A stretch of 7,877 bases of DNA from an uncultured Polymorphobacter sp. (GCA_937894055.1 CALDHQ010000174.1:1-7877), one strand, 5' to 3'. Shown: positions 1 to 7,228, numbered from the stretch's first letter. Translations and numbers: made by a program. The notes: generated by a model not told the origin, from the letters alone.

Positions 1-49
1 ACGAGATACATTGGCGTGACTGGAGTTCAGACGTGTGCTCTTCCGATCT
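1..49. other. Illumina index/read-2 adapter (artefact)
   Basis: This is not genomic sequence. Positions 1-7 match the end of the P7 flow-cell primer, 8-15 (acattggc) sit where an 8-base sample index belongs, and 16-49 match the 34-base TruSeq read-2 primer, ending in ttccgatct. The genomic insert starts at 50. The GTG at 35 lies inside the adapter and opens a reading frame that runs into addB, so the first five residues predicted from that start (MLFRS) are artificial. Confidence 0.97.
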
Positions 50-1213
50 TGGCCGGCGCTGCCGTCGCCCGACCCATGGCTGGCGCCTGCCATACGGCGG
101 AAGCTTGGTTTGCCCGGGCTGGAAGCGTCCATCGGCCAGGCCGCACATGACTTTGTCGCCGGACTTGGTGCGCCGCGCGTGCTGCTGACGCGCGCGCGCC
201 GTGATGACAGCGGCCCGCGGGTGGCCTCGCGGTTCTGGCTGCGGTTGCGTGCGCTGGCGGGTGAAGCACTAGCGCAGGATACGCGGCTGGTCGATCTGGC
301 GCGCGCGATCGATTCCGCCGGCCCGCCGGTGCCCGCGCCGCGTCCCGCGCCGGCGCCCCCGGCGGCGCAGCGCCCGCGCCGGCTGTCGGTGACAGCGGCG
401 GAAAAGCTGCGCGCCGATCCGTTCAGTTTCTACGCGCAGACGATGCTGGCACTGAAGGTGCTCGACCCGCTCGATAGTGACCCGAGCGGTGCCGACCGCG
501 GCTCGGCGGTGCACCGCATCCTCGAGGAATGGATCAAGGCCGGCGGCAGCGATGCCGCTTTGGCCAAGGCCTATGACGACGAACTGGCCGATTGGGCGAA
601 TCACCCGCTGATGCAAGCGCTGTGGGCGCCGCGCGTGCGGCGCGCGCTCGACTGGGCCAAGGCGACGCTCGACGAATGGGATGCCGAAGGCTGGACGCCG
701 CTCGCGGTCGAGGCCAAGGGCCAGCGCATCTTCGAATTCGGCGCGCGCGGCGAATCGCCGGTGACGCTGACCGGTGTCGCCGACCGCGTCGACCGGCACG
801 CCAATGGCCAGCTCGCCATTGTCGACTACAAGACCGGCACGGTGCCGACCTATGCCCAGGTCAGCGGCGGCTTTGCGCTGCAGATGGGGCTGCTCGGCGC
901 CCTTGCCGAACAGGGCGTGCTGGCCGGCGTCCCGGCGGGACCAGTTGGACGTTTCAGCTATTGGAAAGTCAGCGGCGGCAATGATCCCGGCAAAGTCAGC
1001 GACCCGCTGAGCTACCGCGGCAAAAGCGACATCACGCCCGCTGAACACATCGCCGCGACGGTCGCGCAGTTCACCGAACTGTGTCACGACATGCTGCTCG
1101 GCACCATGCCGTTCACCGCCAAGCTGCATCCCGAATACGCTGAAAAATACCAGGATTTCGACCATCTGGCGCGCGTCGCCGAATGGCTCGGCAAGCCGGT
1201 GCCGTCCGAATGA
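50..1213 (+). CDS. addB: AddB, double-strand break repair nuclease subunit, alphaproteobacterial type (5' truncated)
   Basis: This is the C-terminal 387 residues of AddB, the partner of AddA in the helicase-nuclease that resects double-strand breaks and prepares 3' ends for RecA. The 5' end is cut by the library adapter; family members are around 1000 residues, so roughly 600 are missing. The first part (PDPWLAPAIRRKLGLPGLE, then VLLTRARRD and SRFWLRL) resembles the inactive helicase-like part of alphaproteobacterial AddB. A proline/alanine-rich linker at about 325-375 leads to a RecB-like PD-(D/E)XK nuclease domain. Its likely active-site residues are His (codon 512-514, in GSAVHRILEEW), Asp (782-784, in GVADRVD), Asp and Lys (824-826 and 830-832, in VDYKTG) and Gln (881-883, in LQMGLL). 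The C-terminus (LHPEYAEKYQDFDHLARVAEW) is typical of the group. Only one cysteine is present (1082-1084), so the cluster-binding cysteines of Bacillus AddB are absent here. The stop overlaps the addA start. Confidence 0.93.
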   Translation, partial: WPALPSPDPWLAPAIRRKLGLPGLEASIGQAAHDFVAGLGAPRVLLTRARRDDSGPRVASRFWLRLRALAGEALAQDTRLVDLARAIDSAGPPVPAPRPAPAPPAAQRPRRLSVTAAEKLRADPFSFYAQTMLALKVLDPLDSDPSGADRGSAVHRILEEWIKAGGSDAALAKAYDDELADWANHPLMQALWAPRVRRALDWAKATLDEWDAEGWTPLAVEAKGQRIFEFGARGESPVTLTGVADRVDRHANGQLAIVDYKTGTVPTYAQVSGGFALQMGLLGALAEQGVLAGVPAGPVGRFSYWKVSGGNDPGKVSDPLSYRGKSDITPAEHIAATVAQFTELCHDMLLGTMPFTAKLHPEYAEKYQDFDHLARVAEWLGKPVPSE

Positions 1214-4200
1214 GCCGGCTCAATCCACTCCGCGAAAGCCAGGCCGCTGCCGCAGACCCGGCGGTCAATGCTTGGACATCAGCATCCGCCGGCACCGGCA
1301 AGACTCAGGTGCTGACGGCGCGTGTGCTGCGGCTGCTGCTCGATGGCGCCGCGCCCGAACGCATCGTCGCGTTGACCTTTACCAAGGCCGCGGCGGCTGA
1401 GATGCAGGCGCGCATTTTCGAACGTCTCGCCGACTGGGTGCTGGCCGACGATGCCGCACTCGACAATGACCTGATCGCCATCCGCGCCGCGCCCGGCCCC
1501 GAAGCCCGTGCCCGCGCCCGGCAGTTGTTCGCGCGTACGCTCGACGCGCGTGGCGGTTTGCGCATTTCGACACTGCACGGCTTTGCCCAATCTTTGCTCG
1601 CCAGCTTCCCGGTCGAGGCCGGCATCGCGCCGGGCTTCACCGCGCTCGACGACCGCTCCGCGCTGGCGCTGCGCACCCGCGTGCTCGCCGAGGAAATCGA
1701 ATCGGCGACCGCGACCGCAGATCAGGGCTTCCTCGATGACATCGGTGCGCTCAGCATCGCCGGCGGCGAGCAGCGACTGACGCAAGTCGCGGGGGTGATG
1801 ATTGCGCACGCCGATGCGATTGCCGCACTCGGCGCGCCAGCGGGCTTCGAAGCCAAGCTGCGGCGTTGGCTCGGGCTTCCCGTCGATGGCAGCGCCGAAG
1901 CCGTGCTGACGACCGCACTATCGGGCGTCGACCTGGCCGGCTTGCGGCGGTTGGCCGTTGCGCTGGCGGGCGATGGCGGCAAGGTCGCGACGCGGCGCGC
2001 CGATGACATGCTGTGCTGGATCGGCTTCGTGCCCGAAGTACGCGCGGCACAACTCGATCTGCTGATCGGCACGCTGTTCACCAAGGGTGGCGATCCGCTC
2101 GCCAAGCCGGTTCCGGCAGCACCACTCAAACGCGACCCATCACTTGGCCCGCTTGCCGAAGTGCTCATCGCGCAGGTGGCCAGCGTGTTCGAATTGCGTG
2201 CCCGACTGGCGACAGCGGTGCACGCGGCGCGTTATCTGCGTGTCGGCCAGCGCCTCGCCGCCGCCTATGCCGCGCACAAGCGGCGCGGCGGGTTCATCGA
2301 TTATGATGACATGATCGCGCGTGCGGCGGCATTGCTCGATGCGCCGGGCATGGGCAATTGGGTGCGCTTCAAGCTCGACCAGCGCATCGACCACCTGCTT
2401 GTCGACGAGGCGCAGGACACCAACGAAGCGCAGTGGGACATCATCAAGGCGCTCACCGACGAATTCTTCGACGGGCTGGGCACACGCGACATCGTGCGCA
2501 CGCTGTTCGTGGTCGGCGATTTCAAACAGGCGATCATGAGCTTCCAGGGCTCGGACCCGCGCGTCTTCCGCGACCGCGCGCTCGATTTCGAACAGCGCAT
2601 TCGCGATGCCGAGCAGGCTTGGCGCGCCGAACCACTCAGCGAATCGTTCCGCTCGGTGCCGACGGTGCTCGAGGTGGTCGATGCCGCGCTCGACGAACTC
2701 GGCCATGCGACGCTCGGCATGCGCGAACCGGTGCCGCCGCACCGTGCCGCGCGCGAAGGGCTGCCGGGGTCGGTGACATTGTGGCCGGCGCTCGGCGACG
2801 CCGAAGCCGATGTCACCAAGGCCGAAACCGAAATGGTCTGGATCGCCGAAAACCATGTCCGCATGGCGCAGCAGGTCGCCGCGCAGATTGCCGTCTGGCT
2901 CGATCCGGCGACGCCGTTGTATCTGCCGGCGCGCGGTCGCAACGTCCGACCGCAGGATATCCTGGTGCTGGTGCGCAAGCGCGGCGAGTTCATGGCGCCG
3001 CTGGTCAGTGCGCTGCATGACAAGGGCGTCGCGGTTGCTGGCGTCGACCGGCTGCGGCTGACGACGCCGCTGGCGGTGCAGGACCTGCTGGCGCTGGTGC
3101 GCTTCGTGCTGCAGCCGCGTGACGATCTGACCTGCGCCAGCCTGCTGACCTCGCCGTTGCTCGGCTGGAGCCAGGACCAGTTGTTCGTGCTCGCGCATGG
3201 TCGCGGCCATGCCAGTCTGTGGACGCGGTTGCGCCAGTCGTCCGAACCGCACGCAAAGGCCGCATACGAATGGCTGGGTGCCGCGCTGCGGCTCGCCGAT
3301 TTCTGCGCGCCGTACGAGTTTCTCGAAACCATCCTGTCGGGGCCGCTGGGCGGACGCAAACGCCTGCTGGCGCGGCTGGGTGACGAAGCGCGCGACACCA
3401 TCGGCGCCGTGCTGGCGCAGGCGTTGGCGTTCGAGCAGCAGAATGCGCCGTCGCTGCAGGGCTTCCTCGCGTGGATCGAGCGCGATGACAGCGACTTGAA
3501 ACGCGACCCCGAAGCCGCACTCGATGCCGTGCGCATCATGACCGTCCACGGCGCCAAGGGACTGCAGGCACCCGTTGTCATCCTCGCGGATGCGACGCGC
3601 GACGTGCCGGGCGACCGCGACGGCTTTGTCGCGCTCAACCCCGACGACATTACCGCCAAGGTGCCGGTCTATTATGGCGGCAAGGCCGGGCGGATCGGCC
3701 CGATCGCCGAACGTGCCGACGAGGCCGATGAAGCCGGGCTACAGGAACATTGGCGGCTGATGTATGTCGCGATGACGCGCGCCGAAGACATGCTGTTCAT
3801 CGGTGGCGCGCTGCCGAGCGCCCGCGGCGAAAAGCCCGTGCCGGTGCCCGATGCCAGTTGGTACGCGCTGATCGAACGGGCGATGGACAAAAACTTCCCG
3901 CTTGAGGAGGTCCCCGACAGTGTCTGGGGCAGCCGGCGCACCCACCAGGGTGGCGCCGGCGCGCCCGTGCGCGATGGCGACGGCGCGGGTGGACGCACCA
4001 CCGACATGGCGCTGCCCGCATGGGCGACGACCCCGGCACCCGCCGAAGCGCGACCGGCGCGGCCGCTCAGCCCGTCGAAGCTGGCGGAAGACGATATTGT
4101 CATGCCGCCGCCGTCACCTGGCATGATCGCCGCCGCCGAACGCGGCAAGCTGCTGCATGCGTTGTTTGAACGGCTGCCCGCTGTCGCACCCGACCAGCGC

Positions 4201-4647
4201 CGTGCTGCCGCGCTGGCGTGGGTCGCGGTCAACGGTTCCGGGCTCGATGCGACCGTGCAAACCGCGCTGGTCGATCGCGCGCTCGCAGTCATCGAAGCGC
4301 CGGCGCATGCTGCGATTTTCGGACCCGACGCGCTGGCCGAGGCGCCGATTGCCGCGGTTGTCGGTGAAATCGTCATAGCCGGCAAGGTCGACCGCCTGCT
4401 GGTCACCGACGCGCTCATCCAGATTGTCGACTTCAAAACCGGCAGCCGCGTGCCGCGCGATGCCACCGCTGTCGAGCGCTATCACCTGCGCCAGATGGCG
4501 GCCTATGCGGCTGCGTTGGCCAAAATTTTCCCCGACCGACGCATCACGGCGGCGCTGCTGTTCACGCATGACGCGACGCTGATCGAGCTGCCCGCCGCGC
4601 TTCTCGCCGCACATGCGCCCGGTGTCGTTGCTGCCGCGACTGGCTGA
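1210..4647 (+). CDS. addA: AddA, ATP-dependent helicase-nuclease subunit of AddAB
   Basis: A complete 1145-residue UvrD/RecB-type (superfamily 1A) helicase with a C-terminal nuclease, the motor subunit of AddAB; the length is normal for the family. The ATG overlaps the addB stop (ATGA, 1210-1213) and lacks a clear Shine-Dalgarno sequence, which suggests translational coupling. An upstream in-frame start at 1183 would lie inside addB and is not preferred. Motifs in order: Q-motif Gln11; Walker A ASAGTGKT (25-32); motif Ia TFTKAAAAEM; STLHGFAQ; Walker B DEAQD (399-403); motif III VGDFKQAIMSFQG (from about 435); motif IV ESFRS with Arg481; motif V TVHGAKGL (778-785); motif VI YVAMTRAED (852-860). 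A low-complexity Gly/Ala/Pro linker (about 910-965) joins the helicase to the nuclease. Likely nuclease residues are His983 (GKLLH), Asp1061 (GKVDR), Asp1074 and Lys1076 (VDFKTG) and Gln1095 (RQMAAY). No frameshift or missing catalytic motif is seen. Confidence 0.96.
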   Translation: MSRLNPLRESQAAAADPAVNAWTSASAGTGKTQVLTARVLRLLLDGAAPERIVALTFTKAAAAEMQARIFERLADWVLADDAALDNDLIAIRAAPGPEARARARQLFARTLDARGGLRISTLHGFAQSLLASFPVEAGIAPGFTALDDRSALALRTRVLAEEIESATATADQGFLDDIGALSIAGGEQRLTQVAGVMIAHADAIAALGAPAGFEAKLRRWLGLPVDGSAEAVLTTALSGVDLAGLRRLAVALAGDGGKVATRRADDMLCWIGFVPEVRAAQLDLLIGTLFTKGGDPLAKPVPAAPLKRDPSLGPLAEVLIAQVASVFELRARLATAVHAARYLRVGQRLAAAYAAHKRRGGFIDYDDMIARAAALLDAPGMGNWVRFKLDQRIDHLLVDEAQDTNEAQWDIIKALTDEFFDGLGTRDIVRTLFVVGDFKQAIMSFQGSDPRVFRDRALDFEQRIRDAEQAWRAEPLSESFRSVPTVLEVVDAALDELGHATLGMREPVPPHRAAREGLPGSVTLWPALGDAEADVTKAETEMVWIAENHVRMAQQVAAQIAVWLDPATPLYLPARGRNVRPQDILVLVRKRGEFMAPLVSALHDKGVAVAGVDRLRLTTPLAVQDLLALVRFVLQPRDDLTCASLLTSPLLGWSQDQLFVLAHGRGHASLWTRLRQSSEPHAKAAYEWLGAALRLADFCAPYEFLETILSGPLGGRKRLLARLGDEARDTIGAVLAQALAFEQQNAPSLQGFLAWIERDDSDLKRDPEAALDAVRIMTVHGAKGLQAPVVILADATRDVPGDRDGFVALNPDDITAKVPVYYGGKAGRIGPIAERADEADEAGLQEHWRLMYVAMTRAEDMLFIGGALPSARGEKPVPVPDASWYALIERAMDKNFPLEEVPDSVWGSRRTHQGGAGAPVRDGDGAGGRTTDMALPAWATTPAPAEARPARPLSPSKLAEDDIVMPPPSPGMIAAAERGKLLHALFERLPAVAPDQRRAAALAWVAVNGSGLDATVQTALVDRALAVIEAPAHAAIFGPDALAEAPIAAVVGEIVIAGKVDRLLVTDALIQIVDFKTGSRVPRDATAVERYHLRQMAAYAAALAKIFPDRRITAALLFTHDATLIELPAALLAAHAPGVVAAATG

Positions 4648-4709
4648 GAGCGCCGCCGTGCAACGAATTTGCATTGGCCACCGCGAAGAAAGCCTATTGG
4701 CCTGCCCCA

Positions 4710-4738
4710 TTGATTGCCCCGCCCACCGCGCCTAACTT
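4710..4738 (+). promoter_or_regulatory. possible sigma-70-type promoter for trxA
   Basis: In the 120-base gap after addA, TTGATT (4710-4715) and TAACTT (4733-4738) are spaced by exactly 17 bases. Transcription from here would begin near 4744-4746 and leave a short leader carrying the trxA Shine-Dalgarno sequence. The -35 box matches consensus at 4 of 6 positions and the -10 box at 3 of 6, so this is only suggestive. It would allow trxA to be expressed independently of addAB. Confidence 0.22.
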
Positions 4739-4754
4739 CACGGCATAGACTTTC

Positions 4755-4760
4755 AGGAGA
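4755..4760 (+). promoter_or_regulatory. Shine-Dalgarno sequence of trxA
   Basis: AGGAGA ends 7 bases before the ATG at 4768. It settles that ATG as the start rather than the upstream in-frame TTG at 4714, which would add 18 residues unlike any thioredoxin. It is the strongest ribosome binding site in the window. Confidence 0.85.
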
Positions 4761-4767
4761 CGCCATC

Positions 4768-5091
4768 ATGGCCGCCAAGCACGTCACCGATGCCTCGTTC
4801 CACGCCGATGTCATTGCCTCGGGCAAGCCGGTGCTCGTCGATTTCTGGGCCGAATGGTGCGGCCCGTGCCGCCAGATCGGCCCGGCGCTCGAAGAACTCG
4901 CCGTCGAACTTGGTGGCGACGTCGAAATCGTCAAGCTCAACATCGACGAAAACCCCGATGCCCCGACCCGCTACGGCGTGCGCGGCATCCCGACGATGAT
5001 CCTGTTCAAGAACGGCACGCCGGCCGCGACCAAGGTCGGTGCCGCGCCGAAATCGCAGCTGAAAAGCTGGCTGGTTGGCGAACTCGTCTGA
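4768..5091 (+). CDS. trxA: Thioredoxin TrxA
   Basis: A 107-residue classical cytosolic thioredoxin that reduces protein disulfides and is itself recycled by NADPH-dependent thioredoxin reductase. The active site is WCGPC with Cys31 and Cys34. The buried acid Asp25 (LVDFWAEW) and the cis-proline Pro75 (GIPTM) are in their usual places. There is no signal peptide or membrane segment, and the length matches the family, so it is intact. It lies 120 bases after addA; addB-addA-trxA is a recurrent order in Alphaproteobacteria, although the functional link to recombination is not obvious. It has its own strong Shine-Dalgarno sequence and possibly its own promoter. The downstream neighbour tolB belongs to an envelope group, and the gap between the two shows no good intrinsic terminator. 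Confidence 0.96.
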   Translation: MAAKHVTDASFHADVIASGKPVLVDFWAEWCGPCRQIGPALEELAVELGGDVEIVKLNIDENPDAPTRYGVRGIPTMILFKNGTPAATKVGAAPKSQLKSWLVGELV

Positions 5092-5137
5092 CCGGTTTCG
5101 AATAGGCCTCGACTTTCAAAGCCCTGCAGGGGCATTG

Positions 5138-5231
5138 TCCCAACTTCAAGTCGCCGCTGCAATCCGGCGCGCTGCCGCATTGCCGGTTGCGCGGCCCGGA
5201 CAGGTCGGGATGTAGGGCCATGAAGTTGGGA
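5138..5231 (+). promoter_or_regulatory. candidate structured leader or operator at the tolB start
   Basis: A perfect 11-base inverted repeat, TCCCAACTTCA (5138-5148) and TGAAGTTGGGA (5221-5231), encloses 72 bases. Inside it, two further helices can form on paper: CAA(T)CCGGC with GCCGGTTG (5160-5168 with 5182-5189, one bulged T, 13-base loop) and GGCCC with GGGCC (5193-5197 with 5215-5219). Folded together they would make a three-way junction. The 3' arm begins in the alternative start codon at 5220 and contains the weak GGGA ribosome-binding sequence of the start at 5238, so pairing could limit tolB translation. It could equally be a DNA operator. I recognise no known riboswitch or regulator site. 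The pairing is seen directly; the function is inferred. Confidence 0.4.
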
Positions 5232-5237
5232 ATACAG

Positions 5238-6569
5238 ATGCGCAAGTTTGTTGCCGCCGCGATTTTGGCGCTGGTCGCCGTGCCCGCCGCTGCCGTGCTG
5301 CGCGTCGATATCAACAGCGGTATTGCCGCGCCGATGCCGATTGCGGTGCCGGCGTTCGCGACGCCGGCGCCCGCACCCACAGCTGCCGGCTCGACGGGCG
5401 ACCTCGGACGGCAGGTGGCCGCGGTCATCGCCGCTGACCTTGGCAGTTCAGGACTGTTCAAGCCGCTCGATCCGGCGGCGTTCACCACTAATGTCGGCTA
5501 CGGCGACGTCACCAAGCCCAATTTCGGCGCTTGGCGGACATTGGCGGCACAGGCACTGGTCACCGGCGCGGTCAGCGTCAATCCTGACGGCAACATCACC
5601 GTCGCCTGCTACGCCTATGACGTGTTCACCTCGGAAGAGCTGGCGCGGCAGGGCTTTGTCACCTCGGCCGCCGGCTGGCGCCGCGCCGCGCACAAATGCG
5701 CCGACCTCGTCTATTCGCGGCTGACCGGTGAGACCGGCTATTTCGACACGCGCATCGTCTATGTCAGCGAAACCGGCCCGCGCACCAAGCGCATCAAGCG
5801 GTTGGCGCTGATGGACCAGGACGGCGCCAACCACCGCTTCCTGACCAACGGCCAGAATCTGGTGCTGACGCCGCGCTTCGCGCCCGATGACCAGACCATC
5901 ACCTATATGTCCTACGCCGACAACCGCCCGCGCGTCTGGCTTTATACGCTGGGCAGCGGCGTGCAGACGGCACTGCGGCCGGCGAGCGGTGACTTCCCCA
6001 GCATGACGTTCGCACCGCGTTTCATGCCGGGTGGCGGCAGCATGGTGTTTTCGATGAGCGCCGGCGGCAACACTGATGTCTATCGCATCGATCTCGGCAG
6101 CCGGAAGGTCACGCGGCTGACCAGCGCCCCGGGCATTGATACCGCACCGAGCCCGTCGCCCGATGGCAGCAAGATCGTCTTCGAAAGCGACCGCGGCGGT
6201 ACGCAGCAGCTCTATGTGATGAACGCCGACGGCAGCGGTCAGCAGCGCATCAGCTTCGGCGAAGGCCGTTACGGCACACCGGTGTGGAGCCCGCGCGGCG
6301 ATACCATCGCCTTCACCAAGATCGGCGGCGGCCAGTTCCGCATCGGCATCATGAAGACCGACGGCAGCGGCGAACGGCTGCTGACGTCGAGCTGGCAGGA
6401 TGAAGGCCCGACCTGGGCGCCCAACGGCCGCGTCATCATGTTCTTCCGCACCGCGCAAAGCGGTGGCGCGACGGCGCTGTGGACGGTCGATCTGTCGGGG
6501 CAGAACGAGCGCAAGCTCAAGACTCCGCTCGATGCGTCGGATCCGGCCTGGTCGCCGCTTTTGCCGTGA
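5238..6569 (+). CDS. tolB: TolB, periplasmic component of the Tol-Pal system
   Basis: A 443-residue TolB that binds Pal and takes part in TolA-dependent outer-membrane constriction at division. Residues 1-19 form a Sec signal peptide: positive n-region MRK, hydrophobic core, then PAAA, with likely cleavage after Ala19. The mature protein begins VLRVDINSG and continues IAAPMPIAVPAF, matching the N-terminal strand that in E. coli TolB governs partner binding. An N-terminal alpha/beta domain (about 20-170, with WRRAAHKCADLVYSRLTG near its end) is followed by a beta-propeller with repeats such as APRFAPDDQTITYMSY, PSPSPDGSKIVFESDRGG, PVWSPRGDTIAFT and PTWAPNGRVIMFF. Mature TolB has exactly two cysteines, 124 and 154. 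An alternative ATG at 5220 would lengthen the signal peptide by six residues (449 in total). I prefer 5238 because it gives a compact n-region; GGGA at 5228-5231 is its only ribosome-binding signal. pal follows after 73 bases. No tolQ, tolR or tolA is adjacent. Confidence 0.94.
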   Translation: MRKFVAAAILALVAVPAAAVLRVDINSGIAAPMPIAVPAFATPAPAPTAAGSTGDLGRQVAAVIAADLGSSGLFKPLDPAAFTTNVGYGDVTKPNFGAWRTLAAQALVTGAVSVNPDGNITVACYAYDVFTSEELARQGFVTSAAGWRRAAHKCADLVYSRLTGETGYFDTRIVYVSETGPRTKRIKRLALMDQDGANHRFLTNGQNLVLTPRFAPDDQTITYMSYADNRPRVWLYTLGSGVQTALRPASGDFPSMTFAPRFMPGGGSMVFSMSAGGNTDVYRIDLGSRKVTRLTSAPGIDTAPSPSPDGSKIVFESDRGGTQQLYVMNADGSGQQRISFGEGRYGTPVWSPRGDTIAFTKIGGGQFRIGIMKTDGSGERLLTSSWQDEGPTWAPNGRVIMFFRTAQSGGATALWTVDLSGQNERKLKTPLDASDPAWSPLLP

Positions 6570-6626
6570 TGCGACCGCCAAGGGCTTTGCGCGTTACAGG
6601 TGGACAGGATAGGGTGCGTTAATTGT

Positions 6627-6633
6627 GGAAAGG
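6627..6633 (+). promoter_or_regulatory. Shine-Dalgarno sequence of pal
   Basis: GGAAAGG ends 9 bases before the ATG at 6643. It favours that start over the in-frame GTG at 6625, which lies before the site, and over the second ATG at 6658, which is too far away. Confidence 0.65.
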
Positions 6634-6642
6634 TGGTTGCCC

Positions 6643-7224
6643 ATGTTGAATCGGTCGATGCTCAATAGGCCCAAGCTGAAGACGACGGTGCAGTTGACGC
6701 TCGTCGCCGCGCTGATTGGCGTCGGTGCCTGCTCGACCAAGAAGAAGGACCTGCCGCCACCGCCGCCGCCGGCGAGCGAGCCTGTCGTGCCGCCCACCGC
6801 GACGACGCCGACCAAGGTGCCGCCGCCGGCCGGCGTGCAATCGACCAACATCCCCGGCAGCACCGCCGATTTCGTCGCGCAAGCCGGCAGCGACACGGTG
6901 TATTTCGGTTACGACAGCTATGAGCTCGATGATCCGTCGCGCACCATCCTCGGCAAGCAGGCCGAATGGCTGGCGCGCTACCCGAACATCACCGTGACCA
7001 TCGAAGGCCATACCGATGACCGCGGCACGCGCGAATACAACCTCGCGCTCGGCGACCGCCGCGCCAATGCCGCGAAGAACTTCCTCGCCGCGCAGGGCGT
7101 CGATGCGACGCGCATCACCACGATCAGCTACGGCAAGGAACGCCCGGCAGTCGACGGCAGCGGCGAAGACGTGTGGGCGAAGAACCGCCGCGCGGTGACC
7201 ATCCTCGTCGGGGCCAAGGGCTAA
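6643..7224 (+). CDS. pal: Pal, peptidoglycan-associated outer-membrane lipoprotein
   Basis: A 193-residue lipoprotein that links the outer membrane to peptidoglycan and partners with TolB. A lipoprotein signal peptide (charged n-region, hydrophobic stretch about 16-29) ends in a lipobox-like VGAC, giving Cys30 as the likely lipidated residue. The next residue is Ser, not the Asp that tends to retain lipoproteins in the inner membrane of enterobacteria. A short Lys stretch and a Pro-rich tether (about 37-65, with a run of six prolines) precede an OmpA-like domain (about 84-191). The peptidoglycan-binding signature [20 protein letters not shown] covers 121-140; by comparison with E. coli Pal, Asp125 and one of Arg139/Arg140 should contact diaminopimelate. 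The end ([10 protein letters not shown], then [12 protein letters not shown]) is conserved. The length is a little over that of E. coli Pal. It lies 73 bases after tolB and 4 bases before ispG. Confidence 0.95.
   Translation: MLNRSMLNRPKLKTTVQLTLVAALIGVGACSTKKKDLPPPPPPASEPVVPPTATTPTKVPPPAGVQSTNIPGSTADFVAQAGSDTVYFGYDSYELDDPSRTILGKQAEWLARYPNITVTIEGHTDDRGTREYNLALGDRRANAAKNFLAAQGVDATRITTISYGKERPAVDGSGEDVWAKNRRAVTILVGAKG
7216..7220 (+). promoter_or_regulatory. Shine-Dalgarno sequence of ispG
   Basis: AAGGG lies in the last codons of pal, 8 bases before the ispG ATG at 7229. The placement supports this start and suggests that ispG is translated from a shared pal-ispG mRNA. Confidence 0.65.
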
Positions 7225-7228
7225 AACC

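Noticed and set aside
2140..3659. Two long minus-strand open frames (2140-3549 and 2301-3659) antisense to addA
   Set aside because: The + strand carries an uninterrupted AddA with all helicase motifs. The antisense frames follow from GC-rich codon use, encode Arg/Ser/Ala-rich or Arg/His-rich sequence and show no recognisable domain.
3940..4080. GC-rich low-complexity stretch inside addA as a repeat or insertion
   Set aside because: It stays in frame and matches the position of the Gly/Pro/Ala linker expected between helicase and nuclease domains; no repeat unit is evident.
5122..5131. The palindrome CCCTGCAGGG after trxA as an intrinsic terminator
   Set aside because: A perfect palindrome with no loop makes a poor hairpin, and no run of T follows.
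5075..5163. Possible tolB promoters: TTGGCG with TCGAAT (5075-5080, 5098-5103) and TTGTCC with TGCAAT (5135-5140, 5158-5163), each with 17-base spacing
   Set aside because: Each matches 8 of 12 consensus bases, but both -10 boxes lack the critical second A, and two competing candidates in so short a stretch suggest chance. The second would matter if real, because it would leave the left arm of the inverted repeat outside the mRNA.
5187..5219. An upstream TTG start for tolB at 5187
   Set aside because: It would place a Cys/Arg/Pro-containing stretch before a clear Sec signal peptide and has no ribosome-binding site.
5448..6581. A 377-residue minus-strand open frame antisense to tolB
   Set aside because: It is a shadow of the TolB frame, with low-complexity Ala/Arg-rich translation and no family motif.
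6587..6615. TTGCGC and TAGGGT with 17-base spacing before pal as a promoter
   Set aside because: Only 3 of 6 matches in each box; expected by chance in this sequence.
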